A stretch of DNA of 64,000 nt from Tillandsia leiboldiana (lineage: Eukaryota > Streptophyta > Magnoliopsida > Poales > Bromeliaceae): contig CM055076.1 in the NCBI GenBank assembly GCA_029204045.2, positions 26,975,667-27,039,666 on the forward strand, given 5' to 3'. Numbering within the stretch: position 1 is the stretch's first letter; each line of letters opens with the position of its first letter. The notes beneath the pieces are model-generated. The model was not told the DNA's origin and did no database searches. It was given only the letters and a program-made list of their open reading frames with translations. A program made the position numbers and the translations under genes. This document shows positions 48,375 through 59,949 of the stretch, in pieces.

Positions 48375-49535
48375 TTACCATCGAAAAATGAAAACTCTTT
48401 GTGGGATAATTCACGGCTCATGGAGTCGGTCGCACGCGGTCCAAGAAGTGACGTGGGACCTCGTGGACCGTGTGAGAGAGGCATACGTGGACCATTATAT
48501 ATTATTATAATATATATTATTATATATTATAATAATAATATATAATATATTATTATTATATATTATTATATAATATTTTATTTATAAATATATATTTATA
48601 TATAATATATAGAGTTCCACTATTATAATATCGATGGAAATTAATATTTTATACTATTAATTTTTTGTTGTTAGATTTATTGTTTTAATTATTTTTATTC
48701 ATTACATTATAATATTTTATTAATCATTTAGGACTACGTTTGGTTTATATTTTAAAAAAAATATTCATAAATATATTTGAATTTAAAAGTAAAAATTTAT
48801 TAATATAATTTTATATTTGGATAAGTATTATATTTGTATTTTGGTTTGATAAGGTGAAATAAAAAAAAATAAAAGAAATAAAATTGTTATTTTAAAATTT
48901 TATTTTTAAAAAATTAATTATAATTAGTATTATTTAAATTTAGTTTTTTATATAAAAAAATTTAATTTATTTAAAAATTTATTTATTTTTTAATAATTTA
49001 AAATTTTGTATAAAAATTGTAAAAACTTTAAAATTTGTATAAATTTTTTTTTTTATGCTGAACCAAATAAGAGGAAAATTATTTTTTATAGAAAAATAAT
49101 TTTCTAATACATTTTATGCCAAATCAATTATACCCTATGCAATTTACTTTTTGAGTGTCATATACTATTTAGATTATAAAATTATAACTAGTACATCTAA
49201 AAATTATAATTAACACACTAATTTTATCATATTATTTTAAAACTAGTGAATTAGGAATGGTAAAAATTACAATTTTTTTTAGATTGAAAATTTATCATTT
49301 CTCTTTCTTTTAAAAAATAAATTGCTAGCAATGATTTAGGAACTGAACTATAATATTCAAAACTGTCGTGGAGTATAATGCAAAACTTTCTATACAAATA
49401 GAAGGCTCATCTCAAATACAAGAGGAATGCTGCGTTATATGAAGTGTATAATATATATTTCATCCATCAAAGTGGAATGTTTTTTTACTGATGATTTCGA
49501 TCTGATCAATAAAATTCATTCTATTTAACTCTTTA
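48111..49535. other. AT-rich spacer, no gene recognised
   Basis: It contains poly(T) at 48343-48368 and a dense (TA/TTA) stretch at 48490-48610, with no coding signal. A short GC-richer island at 48400-48500 (acgtgggacctcgtggacc) has no recognisable feature. Confidence 0.5.
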
Positions 49536-49539
49536 TGCC

Positions 49540-49823
49540 CTGTTTGAATTTGGAATTATTTGGAGGATAAGGGAGATATCCTTCTTATCTCTCCAAACAC
49601 ATCAGGAACTACAAAAATATTTTGTTTCAGTATATATGGTATAAGTGAGAATTATTTTTCCTATAGTAAAATCCGACTATATTTTTTTTTCCAAAATTAT
49701 CTCTAGCAAACAAATAAAAATTTAAATTGTATATGTTAATAGGAAAGTAATATGAAATTTATAGCAAATAAATAGCATATACCTTTTTTTCATGATATTT
49801 TTTTTTCAAAAAATATGATGAAT

Positions 49824-49858
<35 letters not shown>

Positions 49859-50165
49859 TAAAATAGAGCACATTTTTTTTTTTTTTTTTTTTTGTAAAAT
49901 AGAGCAAATGAAATGTTAAATTAAATATTATTTTCATAAAATATAATTTAATTTTGATTTTGATTTTAATTTTATCTCATTCTTTGTAAGGCTTTAATCT
50001 ATTTATTAAAAAAAAGAAATTATAGTTTAACAAGTTTTATCATATAATAAAATTTGAGAGCCAAAAAATTATTTAACCAAACTAAAACTCTTTATTCATC
50101 TTATTCCTTATTATCATATCAAACACAAATATTTTTTTATACTAATTTCGTATTTTATATTTATA
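49540..50165. mobile_element. Tourist-like MITE remnant upstream of TPK
   Basis: The left end 'GCCCTGTTTGAATTTGGAATT' and the interior ('ggataagggagatatcc', 'tttcgtattttatatttat') match the Tourist-like elements of the window. The right TIR is lost. Two long poly(T) blocks interrupt it at 49828-49857 and 49873-49893. Confidence 0.45.
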
Positions 50166-50518
50166 TTTAAATAACCGGTCCGTTGGAGATGTATTTTTCC
50201 AAATACAAATACAAATACATAACTCCCCACTTGTCCCAAAAGCCTTGACGCGTGGCTCCAACCACACACCCTCCTCGTCGCCTTCTTCCTCCTCTCCAAA
50301 GTCCAACCTTCTATTTTGCTCCCCTTCATTCTGCACCACAAATTATATCTGATTTTCTTTTTTTTCTCTCCTTCTCTCGACGATTCTATTTTTCAGGACA
50401 AAAAGTACATATGAAAGTTAAACAACTCTCTCCAGACAAATTAAAGAGACAAAATTAATATTCAAAACACACTTTAAGGTACACACCATCTCTTCCTCAT
50501 CCTCCTCCTCTATCTATC

Positions 50519-53500
50519 ATGGATACCACAGCATCAACAGCATCAGATCCTCTCCTCTCCACCCCCACTCCCCCACTCCCAATTCTAAGGAGAAAGCTTC
50601 CTTTAACCTCCTACAACATCTCATCCCTCACCATTCCTTCCTCCCCTCTCTGCCCTCTTCCCGAAGACGGCGAGCTGAGTCTCCCTCCCTTCTCCCCTTC
50701 CTCCCCTTCCCCTTCCTCCTTCAAAGAGCGCATCATCTTCGGCCCCTCTCCTCCTCCTGCTGCCGACGTCGTAGATCTCGAATCCGCCGACAGTGACCTG
50801 TTATGGCTGTCCAACCCTTCGTGCAAGCACAAGTCGAACCTGCACCGCTCGGCCACCGCGCCGGCGATTTCCCCCATCGACGACGGCGGCGGCCATGATT
50901 TGAATTTGAAATCAAATTCTCGGAGCCCTGAAGGACCTTCCGTGATCCGCAGCTCGTGCCTGCTGCTCTTCGCCTACCTCGCCTTCGGCGTCGTCGTCTA
51001 CGCCGTCTGCCCTTCCAGCTTCTCCGGCTCGGCCACCCACCCCGTCGTCGACGCCTTCTACTTCTGCATCGTCACGATGTGCACCATCGGCTACGGCGAC
51101 ATCACCCCGGCCACGCCCCTCGCCAAGCTCTTCTCGATCACGTTCGTCATCGTCGGCTTCGGCTTCGTCGACATCCTCCTCTCGGTAATGGTGGGCTACG
51201 TGCTCGACCTGCAGGAGTCTCTCCTCACCGCGGCTGCGCGGAACCGCGCCGCCGGCCGCCCGGTGAACGTGAACTATCTGATCGACGTCAAGAAGGGCCG
51301 CGTCCGGATCCGGACCAAGGTCGCGCTGGCGCTCGGCGTCGTCGTCCTCTGCGTCGGCGTCGGCGCCGCCGTGCTCCGCTTCGTCGAGCGCCTCGGCTGG
51401 CTCGACGCGTTCTACCTGGCCGTCATGTCGGTCACCACCGTCGGATACGGCGACCGCGCGTTTATGACGCTGCCCGGCCGCCTTTTCGCGTCGATCTGGT
51501 TGCTCGTGTCCACGCTCGCCGTCGCCCGCGCCTTCCTCTACCTCGCGGAGGCGCGGATCGACAAGCACCACCGCATGATCGCCAAGTGGGTGCTCTGCAG
51601 GGACATGACCGTCGCCGAATTCCTCGCCGCCGATATCGACCACAACGGCTTCGTCACGTGAGTTCCCCTGATCTTCTTGAATTCATATGCAACTGCTCTA
51701 TTAGATTGTTCATAGTTTGTCAATAATTTGAATAAGCATATCCGTTTTTCGGTAGGACCGCAGAAATTATATCTTAAACAAATTAGTGTGATCTGCTCGG
51801 CATTGTTTTCTATCTCCGTTTTCGGTAGGATTGCAGAAATTATATCTAAAATGAATGAGTGCGATCTGCTCGACATGCTGTTTCTTATCTCTGTTTTTCG
51901 GTAGGATTGCAGAAATTATATCTAAAATGAATGAGTGTGATCTCCTCGACATGCTGTTTCTTATCTCTGTTTTTCGATAGGACTGCAGAAATTATATTTT
52001 AAACGAATGAGTGCGACCCGCTCGACATGTTGTTTCTTATGGAAACAAACAGAATATTTTCCCGTCGCAATTCCAAATTAAGTCTATGTAGTGGCCAAGA
52101 TAGAGCTTATTGATCAGTTCAAGGCGAATGTTTTTTCGTTTATTTTTTCTTTTGAATTGGAGCTGAATTATGTTAACTCGACTTTTAGTCTTTTTAGGGT
52201 AATGTAAACCAAGCGAAGAAGATGAAAAGGAAAAGAGAAGAAAAAAAGGGTGTACAATTGAGGTCTTTGGTTAGTTAATATTTTTCTAATAGAAAGAGGT
52301 GAATGTTGGTAAAGCTTAGCCATGTAGAATATGTAGTCGACGAGGTAAAGCAGAGTGCTGATTTCATGTTAAACGGACGAGAGGAATCATATAGTCTGGC
52401 AATCGGATTTGGAGCAATACAAAGAGGAGGAGCATATGCCCTTCGAATTCAATTTTTTAGTTGGTTTTGGGTCACAAGTATATCGGATTTGACAAAAAGG
52501 GAGTAAATAAGAGGTGAGTTGAGGATTTATGTTATTGTGAGCTTTACTGTATGAAATATAATTCAGATAGGGTGAAAACATAATTAAGAGGATGGCATCT
52601 TATATTTGGGATATGTTTAATCGTAATATATATAAGGCTTTGAGCATGGTAAGTTTTGTTGTTTTGAACAAGAATATTGTATTGCTAAATCTAATTAGAT
52701 TAAATATGCCGGGTTAACTGTTTATTTGTAAACAAATTTGAGATTGATTTATGAATGAAAAATAAGCTAAAAATATAGCTGTGGACGGCCTTAGATTTTG
52801 TGTTATATCTGGTGGATTAGGTCATTAGAGTTCGAGCGTGCTTCATTTGGGGGTCCAATTAAATTCGCTGCTCTTTTTTGATAAGAATATTGCAGATTTA
52901 GGATTAATTAGAATCATTATCTCACTTGGATAATCTATGTGGATTTAAACATTAGATGATATGTGATGTATTGTTAAAACAAAGAAACAACCATAGTATG
53001 CTAAGACAGAAGGGATCAGGAATGGTGACGTTGGTGGGGGGACTTCTTTTGAATGTCGTCTTACCAAATTTCTTCCTCATTTACTTGATGGAACTAACAG
53101 CCCTGCTGTAGTTCTTCATCCTTGCTATCGTTGGGAAAGGGGACGGTAGGGGTTAAGCAAAGTATCCGTGCTAGTACTATATAGCGCACACTTAGCATTT
53201 TTCCCCTTTTAGCATGGTATAATACACATAAATATGGATCTAATTTGTTTCAATTATGACATGGCGTGCCAATTCTGGAACATTTTTCTATGTGGCGAAT
53301 CACTCAGTAATAAGAAAGATTTAGCTTTGACTTTGTGCTCTGACGTGTCCGCTGTAAAACGCCCGTCTTGATTGGCCTTGTTGTTATTGCCGGCATGGGC
53401 CCACGTGGCTCAGTCATCATGAAACGGTTGGCATGATCTACTAGTACCCGCTATGCCGATTAGCACAGCAATCCTTCGTTAGAAACGTAAAACACGTTAT

Positions 53501-55817
53501 TGAGACCTTGGGCTGTTGTCATCTAAGAAAATTCACCAACTGTTTCAGGGAAGTCAAGTTTTTCACTTCCTAGATTATGATTTAGGTGAGCACAAAGTAA
53601 TAGGAGATTTAAGAAGTGCGATCAGTTCTTTTTGTTGTATTATTAGTTTTTTTTGGCTTTGCTTTTGTTTGTATCTCATTTTGGTCATCTTATTAGAGAA
53701 TGTATACCCCTTGAGTATTTTCAAAAGTATCCCTATTGGAAGGTACTTAAACATGCAATCCAATGATAAAAGTATTCAAACAATCCTCTGAAGAAAAGAT
53801 TTGAAAGATTCCTTCTATTGAGGGGAGTGGCTGCTAGAAAGTCCTTTTTGTGATTATTATAGTCATTAGAAATCTTCAAGGAATCCTATGACGAAAAGAT
53901 GAGAAAGTTTCCTGCAAATGAAAGAGTCTTGCTGTCTCTTTTGTGATTGGTTGCAATTATTGCCGAAGAGGTTACTTCACTGCTTGATTGATTCTGAAAG
54001 TTAAAGATAAGGGATGGTGGCACGTTAGATTACAGGAGGATGATTTGTTAAAATGGGATGTGAGTAACATTATTTTTTGGCCTCGAGTATTTACTATGGA
54101 TATATTTGTCATGGTGCCAATTGGCCTTCGTCATTGTATTGTGCAGCTGCGGCACGGTTTGTGCTGACACTCAGCATGATCAGTGCAGACCATGTGTGGA
54201 GGCCCTTTTAAGCACGACACTGTCAGCATAGTCAATGTATCCATCGTGCTAGCCGAGACAGGAATCCTAAAAAAATTAAAAAATTATGATTGCAAATAAT
54301 ATTATATTTTGTGATTAAACTGTCTGCCATATGTCGGCATTTAGCTTGCATATGTTTTGCATTAAACCTGATGTGAACTTTTTTTTGTTGATGGGGAAAA
54401 CTCCTTATTCTGTCCCCACTGGAATAATTCAGAAAGATGGATATAATATTATTGGATTTCGGCTGTCGTCCATTAGAATATGCTGCTTTGCTTCTTTTAC
54501 ATGATGTTGTTATGCTCAGCCGACCACCGTAAAGTAAATTATTTTAGCAGACCTACTAGCATCTACTTCTATGCGACGCACCGTCAATTTTTCGTTTCTT
54601 TTAAAATTGATCCACATATCTTCTGCTCTTCATTGAGAAGGTGTCTAATGGGCATTAATGTACTGTGCCACAGTATGAGACAGTGGTACTTGCGCCAATG
54701 AACATATATTGAGTTTCGTGGTTGATGTAGGTGTATGGCAAAAATATTGAGATCTTCAATCTAAATGGTAGTTGGTTTTTCTTTTCTTTTCTTTTGAGGA
54801 GAAAGCTGGTAGGCTTGAATGAAAAGCAGCTAGTGAAACTTAAATGTAGAAAAGGAGAAAACAGAAGACTGGCATAGTCTCTGTGCCTACAAAGCTAGAG
54901 GCGAATAAGGAAGAAAAGAGGACAAATTGTTCTGCATCTGATTTAGTAACACTTTGCGATGCATAATTATATGAAATGCAATTACAAATTGATTGCTTTT
55001 TTTTTTTTGCAGCATCACCAATTTGATGAAAGTTTAATGTGAAAATAGTATGTCCAGAGAACATCCAATTTTAATTTATGGGCATATGAGAAATTTCTCC
55101 TGTGATTGTAACCTATCAGATTAATTCTAGCCCATTGCAAAGTTATCGTAATCATATTCAAGATAACACATTCTACGTATGACGGATTTATTATATTATA
55201 ATAAAACGATTTAAAGACGATACACATTATAAGAGAGATGCCAAACAAGATGTTTATTAACATCTTTACAGGCTTATGCAGTTATAGACATCTTTTTCAT
55301 TACCGAGTCCTGCAATTTGAGCTACTTTAGAGCTATCTAGCTTTTGCAGACACAGTCATTTCAGTTTATTGAACATCGATTGCCATGACAGTCAGCACGG
55401 TGAGCACGCATGGTCCAAACTCCAATGGCCGATCGGCTCGGTACCGTGCCATGGCGGATAAATCATGATATATGAAGTGCATTGATCCAATTTAGTTTGT
55501 TCCTGATATTGTAGTTTTTGATTCATTTCTGTATTTCGTAACTAATTTTGTTTTGGATTTGCTCTCTATCTATGATGATATTTCATGAAAACTTCTCTTT
55601 AACTGGGGAACACATCATTCTTCGCCTCATCGCGAACTAAAATATCTGTTTACATTTCACCTGCAGTAAATCAGAGTTTGTGGTATACAAGCTCAAGGAG
55701 ATGGGAAAGGTTTCGGAGAAGGACATCAGGCCGATCTGCGACCAATTCGACCGACTGGACAGCGGAAATTGCGGGAAAATTACTCTCTCCGATTTGCTCT
55801 CGAGTCATCATCACTAA
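50519..55817 (+). CDS. TPK: Two-pore potassium channel (TPK/KCO family)
   Basis: TPKs are K+-selective channels of the vacuolar membrane (one member is reported in thylakoids), gated by Ca2+ through EF-hands and bound by 14-3-3 proteins. Exon 1 is 50519-51657 and exon 2 is 55667-55817; together they encode 429 aa. The N-terminal about 140 residues are Ser/Pro-rich and include RSATAP (110-115), a mode-1 14-3-3 site. Four membrane segments surround two pore loops: TMCTIGYGDITP (GYGD at 191-194) and SVTTVGYGDRAF (GYGD at 309-312). The C terminus has one clear EF-hand, DIDHNGFVTKSEF (from 372), split by the intron, and a second weaker one, FDRLDSGNCGKITLSDL. The start ATG follows a CT-rich leader. 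The layout resembles the TPK2/3/5 group more than TPK1, but I cannot assign the paralogue. The 4-kb intron is otherwise non-coding. Confidence 0.93.
51745..52045 (+). repeat. Four tandem 75-bp repeats in the TPK intron
   Basis: Units with 'ttttcggtaggattgcagaa' recur at about 51748, 51824, 51899 and 51974, starting 90 bp after the exon 1 donor. Each unit contains 'ggtagga' and 'tgcag', resembling weak donor and acceptor words. Confidence 0.85.
52046..55660 (+). other. TPK intron 1, remainder
   Basis: No exon or mobile element with clear ends is seen. Fragments with 'cggcacggtttgtgctgacac' (near 54150) and 'cagcacggtgagcacgcatgg' (near 55390) recall the GTGCCG-rich elements of PROSC intron 3. 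Confidence 0.5.
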
Positions 55818-56889
55818 GCATCTCGAGGAAATCGTGATTCGAACATCGTTAAATCCACGATTGCTGCGGCGGCAGCGGTGTCGCCGGCAGTGGAGAGGGT
55901 TTGAGCAAGTTATAAAAGCCAAAGCATGTTTTTGTCTCAGGGATCCAATGAGGACACTAGTTTTTGAATTATTTCCTTTTGGATTATGTTGTGATTTTGT
56001 TAATATATGTACTTGTAAATAGAAAATAGAAATGGCTTCTCGGTTGTAGCTTGTTGAATCTACATGAGCATTCTTTATTAATTCATTGGAGAATTTTTTG
56101 GATTCATGCATGCAACAAAAGCCTATTGTATCCAGTTTTCTTGTTCCAGATATTTACTTCAATGAGGTTTGTTTGTTTGTTTGTTTGTTTTTTTTTTTTT
56201 TTTTTTTGTAAAGATCAGGGATTTGATTTTCTGTGACTTAAATTTTGAGTCGGGCGCAAGCCGGCTCAAATAATTTATCAATTTAAAATAATTATCAAAC
56301 CGATCCGATTCAATTTTAAAAATTAAAAATAGAAAAATCAAGAAAATATAAAAAAACTGAATTTAGTAATTTTAAGTTAGTCTTAAATTTCTAAAATTTT
56401 ATTAATTTTAAATAATTATAAAATAATTAGAGATATTAATATTAATTAAATTATTTTAAATAATTATAAAATAATTAGAGATATTAATATTAATTAAATT
56501 ATCTTAAATTAGAAATTTTTAATATAAAATTAATTATAATTATATATTATTTTTAATAGCTAAATTAATTAAATTAAATTAAATTTTTTTTCATAAAATC
56601 AAATGAATGACCCTTTAGTCCCTGATGCATACATACGAAGCGGATCTAGTTTCTTATTTTTCGCTCTGTTTTTTATCGGATTAGAATAGATTCAAATCAA
56701 ATTAATATTAGTCCTATTTTGATGGATACTTACTGTTTTATTTGGAGCTAGTCAAGACGCGATCGAGTTTTTGATGAATTAAGACGGATTTATCTACTGG
56801 GTGGATCGGAGCTGTTCTATACTTTGGGTTTGGATTGAGGTGGTAGCTCCACCAACCCTGATCCATTTGCATCCCTACATCCCTTTCTC

Positions 56890-56927
<38 letters not shown>

Positions 56928-57054
56928 ATAATAATAATAAATAAAAAAAAATATATATATAAGCGTCATTTTTAAAAATGTACAGGACATTTCGGTAATT
57001 AATCCAATTTTCGAAATCAAGAAACAAATAAAAACTTCGTTCGTTCCCACGAAA
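55818..57054. other. TPK 3' flank and left outer part of the palindrome
   Basis: To about 56200 this is the likely TPK 3' UTR and flank, with a poly(T) at 56184-56207. From about 56380 the sequence matches, in inverted order, 62760-63330. It includes a hAT-like end 'gatccatttgcatccctaca' at 56859-56879 and a poly(A) at 56895-56925. A 54-bp AT-rich block ('attagagatattaatattaa') is duplicated at 56427 and 56478. Confidence 0.5.
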
Positions 57055-58529
57055 ATGTACGCCTCCCCCTCCTCCCGCGTCTCTTCTCCCCTCACCGACC
57101 CATCCTCCCCCTCCTCCATCCGCCCCCTCCTCCTCCGCTCCCGCCGGAAACAATGGCGGGGCAACAATGGCGCCCCCCACCACCACCCCCTCCTCGTCCT
57201 CCGTCCCTCCTCTCCGCCGCCGCCGCCGCCATCGCCGCAGCAGCCGCCGCCGCCATCGTCGCAGCCGTCGCCGCAGCCGCCACCGTCATCGGCGCCGCCG
57301 TCGCCGCCGCCATTGCCGCCATTGCCACAGCCGCCACCGCCATCGGCGCCGCCGCCGCCACCGCCATCGGCGCCGCCGCAGCCGCCGCCGCCATCGGCCC
57401 TGCCGCCTGGCGTAACTTAGTCGGCTGTCCCATCGTCATCGCCATTGTGGTTCTCGTCATCTACGTCGTCGCCGGCACGGTCGGCTTCGGCCTCTTCCCC
57501 TCCTCCCTCAGACGCCGAAAAACAACAAACCCCTTCGCCGACGCCTCTACTTCTCGGTCTCCACCCTCGTCGCCATGGGCTACGGCGACGCTGACCCCCA
57601 AACCTTGCTCTCCAGGTCCTTTGCCATTCTCTTCAACATTCTCGGCTGCCTCGTCCTCAACTTTTTCCTAGCCCTCACCGTCCCCGCCGCCGCCAAAATC
57701 CTTGCACCACTTTGCTGCCACTACGGGTCCTCATCGCCCTCGCAGGGATCGTCCTCCCCTCCGCCATGGGGGCCCTCGTTATTCACTATGTGGAGAGCAG
57801 TGGATGGCCCGAGTCCATCGTTTGGCCGGTGATCTCAATCACGACCGTCCATCGGCGCCGCCGCCGCCATCGCCGCAGCCGCTGCCGCCTTCGGCGCTGC
57901 CGCCTGGCGTAACTTAGTCGGCTGTCCCATCGTCATCGCCATTGTCGTTCTCGTCATCTACGTTGTCGCCGGCACGGTCGGCTTCGGCCTCTTCCCCTCC
58001 CCCCTCAGACGCGAAAAAACAACAAACCCCTTCGCCGACGCCTCTACTTCTCGGTCTCCACCCTCGTCGCCATGGGCTACGGCGACGCTGACCCCCAAAC
58101 CTTGCTCTCAAGGTCCTTTGCCATTCTCTTCAACATTCTCGGCTGCCTCGTCCTCAACTTTTTCCTCGCCCTCACCGTCCCCGCCGCCGCCAAAATCCTC
58201 GCCCCACTTCGCTGCCACTACGGGCCCTAATCGCCCTCGCAGGGATCGTCCTCCCCTCCGCCATGGGGGCCCTCGTTATTCACTATGTGGAGAGCAGTGG
58301 GTGGCCCGAGTCCATCGTTTGGCCGGTGATCTCAATCACGACCGTCGGGTCTAGCAAAGAAGTGTTCACAACTCTGTACGGGCGTATAATCGCGTCGGTG
58401 TGGCTGCTCTTCGACACGTTCGTGGTGAAGCAAGAGCTCAACTTCTTCTCACAGGAGCTACTCAACCTGTGTACCCCGAGGACCAACTTCGTCACGTCAG
58501 TAATAAACTACAACTCCTCTCTGCTTTAG
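57055..58529 (+). pseudogene. TPK-like gene, left-arm copy, frameshifted
   Basis: It starts ATG at 57055 with a Pro/Ala-rich low-complexity region containing many GCC/GCG codons. First membrane segment: NLVGCPIVIAIVVLVIYVV. First pore: YFSVSTLVAMGYGDADPQ. Third segment: IALAGIVLPSAMGALVIHYV. Second pore: VISITTVGSSKEVFTTLYGR, where the TPK gene at 50519 reads VTTVGYGDRAFMTLPGR. The parts fall in different frames. A 497-bp stretch from TM1 through pore 2 is present twice (about 57350-57848 and 57849-58345). The last segment reads LLNLCTPRTNFVTS at a GTCAC|GTCAGT site matching the exon 1 end of the intact TPK. No EF-hand exon is seen. A broken paralogue is the best call. Confidence 0.85.
57350..58345 (+). 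repeat. 497-bp tandem duplication inside the left TPK-like copy
   Basis: 'cctggcgtaacttagtcggc' occurs at about 57405 and 57902, and the copies stay collinear through 'ctcaatcacgaccgtc'. The junction near 57848 joins pore-2 sequence directly to the Ala/Pro-coding leader (accgtc|catcggcgccgcc). The second copy ends intact into GGGTCTAGCAAAG. Confidence 0.85.
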
Positions 58530-58880
58530 TATGCTATGTCTCTTTCATCATCTTGTTCTTGTTCAATTGGATCGATTAGAGCAAACAATTAAAAGAAAAA
58601 GAGATAGAAGAAAGAACTATAATGTGTTCGTCGTGATTAGATTGGCAGAACTTGGCGATGAGTAGAATGCTGCTTTTCTTGATCTCATCTTGTTCTTGTT
58701 CAATTAGATTGACTAAGGCAAACGATTAGATTAAAAAGGAATCGAAGAAAGATCTATAATGTATTAGTCAAGATTAGATTTGCGGCACTTGGTTATATGG
58801 AGAATCTCATCGATGAGTAAAATGCTGCGTCTCTTGATCTCATCTTGTTCTTGTTCAATTAGATCTATTAAAGCAAAGAA
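58530..58880 (+). repeat. Tandem repeats after the left TPK-like copy
   Basis: Units of roughly 130-160 bp with 'atcttgttcttgttcaatt' and 'gaaagaactataatgtgtt'-like blocks recur three times (starting about 58548, 58688 and 58844). The right arm carries the reverse set near 61420-61810. Confidence 0.7.
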
Positions 58881-59728
58881 AAGGGGATAAAAAAATTAAT
58901 TTCGAGTTTGGAAGCTAACTAGCAATAATGAGATGACAAAATATATTCCTAGACACTTTATACCTCAAGATCATTTTCTATCACTTACTTTTAAGAAGAA
59001 ACAAAAATAAAGGATATTAGTCTCAGTAACTTTTGTATTTCAAGAACTAGGGTAAAGTTTTTAAAGTCCCATCAGATCAAGGTTCTAAAGTAGTGTGGCA
59101 ACAGCTAGTAGTTTAACAGTTTAATATCAATAACATGATGTAGGTGAATAGATCTAATATGGTTTTATCTTTTGATTACATGCCTTGCACTATAAAAGCA
59201 GTTTTTCTTGCTACAGATGGAGTTACTCTTTGATGTTTTATGGTTTATTAGTGGTTACCCATGGAGTTTGGAAATTATTCAACTGAGTAAATTCTTAGGT
59301 TTTCTATGATGATACAGTGCTAAGAGGTTGTGGCTTTGTTTCTTGTATTCAATGATTACCAAAAATGATAAATTGATATATGAGGATTTTAGTTGTCTGC
59401 ACTAGGATATATAATTATGTGGAATTTTATTTTCTTCTGTGTTTTTCTGTTGGCATCAACATTACGTACGTCGAAAGGAGAATTTTCACTTATATCTATC
59501 ATGATCAGAAAGTGCACCTGCCTAAATTTCCTCTTGGTTTATCACTTGATCTTTAGCTTTTTATGAAGGGGAAATAGTTGTTTCTTCTCGCTTCAATTAT
59601 CTTTTCTATAATTAAGTTCATAAGACTTGTTCTTCTTTTCAATTTTGAGTTATGAGCTGAAATTGTCTTTTCAATTTTGAGTTAACTCTTCTCGTGATAT
59701 GCTTGTATGTTGGTTAACTTCAATTGAC

Positions 59729-59949
59729 ATTTCCTAATATGCTAGTATTTGAAAGACATTTTACTTTATTACGTTAGTAGCATAAATCATATAAGCACAC
59801 GGCGAATAATATGCTAGTATTTGAAAGATAATGAACTTTATTACGTTAGTAGCATAAATTATATAAGCACACGGCGAATAATATGCTAGTATTTGAAAGA
59901 CATTGAACTTTATTACGTTAGTAGCATAAATCATATAAGCACACGGCGA
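59729..59949 (+). repeat. Three tandem 72-bp units in the left arm only
   Basis: 'aagcacacggcgaataatatgc' and 'tattacgttagtagcataaa' recur with a 72-bp period (for example cggcg at 59800 and 59872). The right arm shows a single unit near 60205-60265, so the expansion happened after the inverted duplication, or was lost from the right arm. Confidence 0.85.

Noticed and set aside
50912..51726. Long open frames overlapping TPK exon 1 (minus 243 codons, plus 256 codons)
   Set aside because: They are Arg/Asp/Glu-rich shadows of GC-rich coding DNA; the TPK frame has the recognised domains.
57092..57460. Ala-rich frame on the minus strand
   Set aside because: It is the complement of the GCC/GCG low-complexity leader of the TPK-like copy and has no family features.
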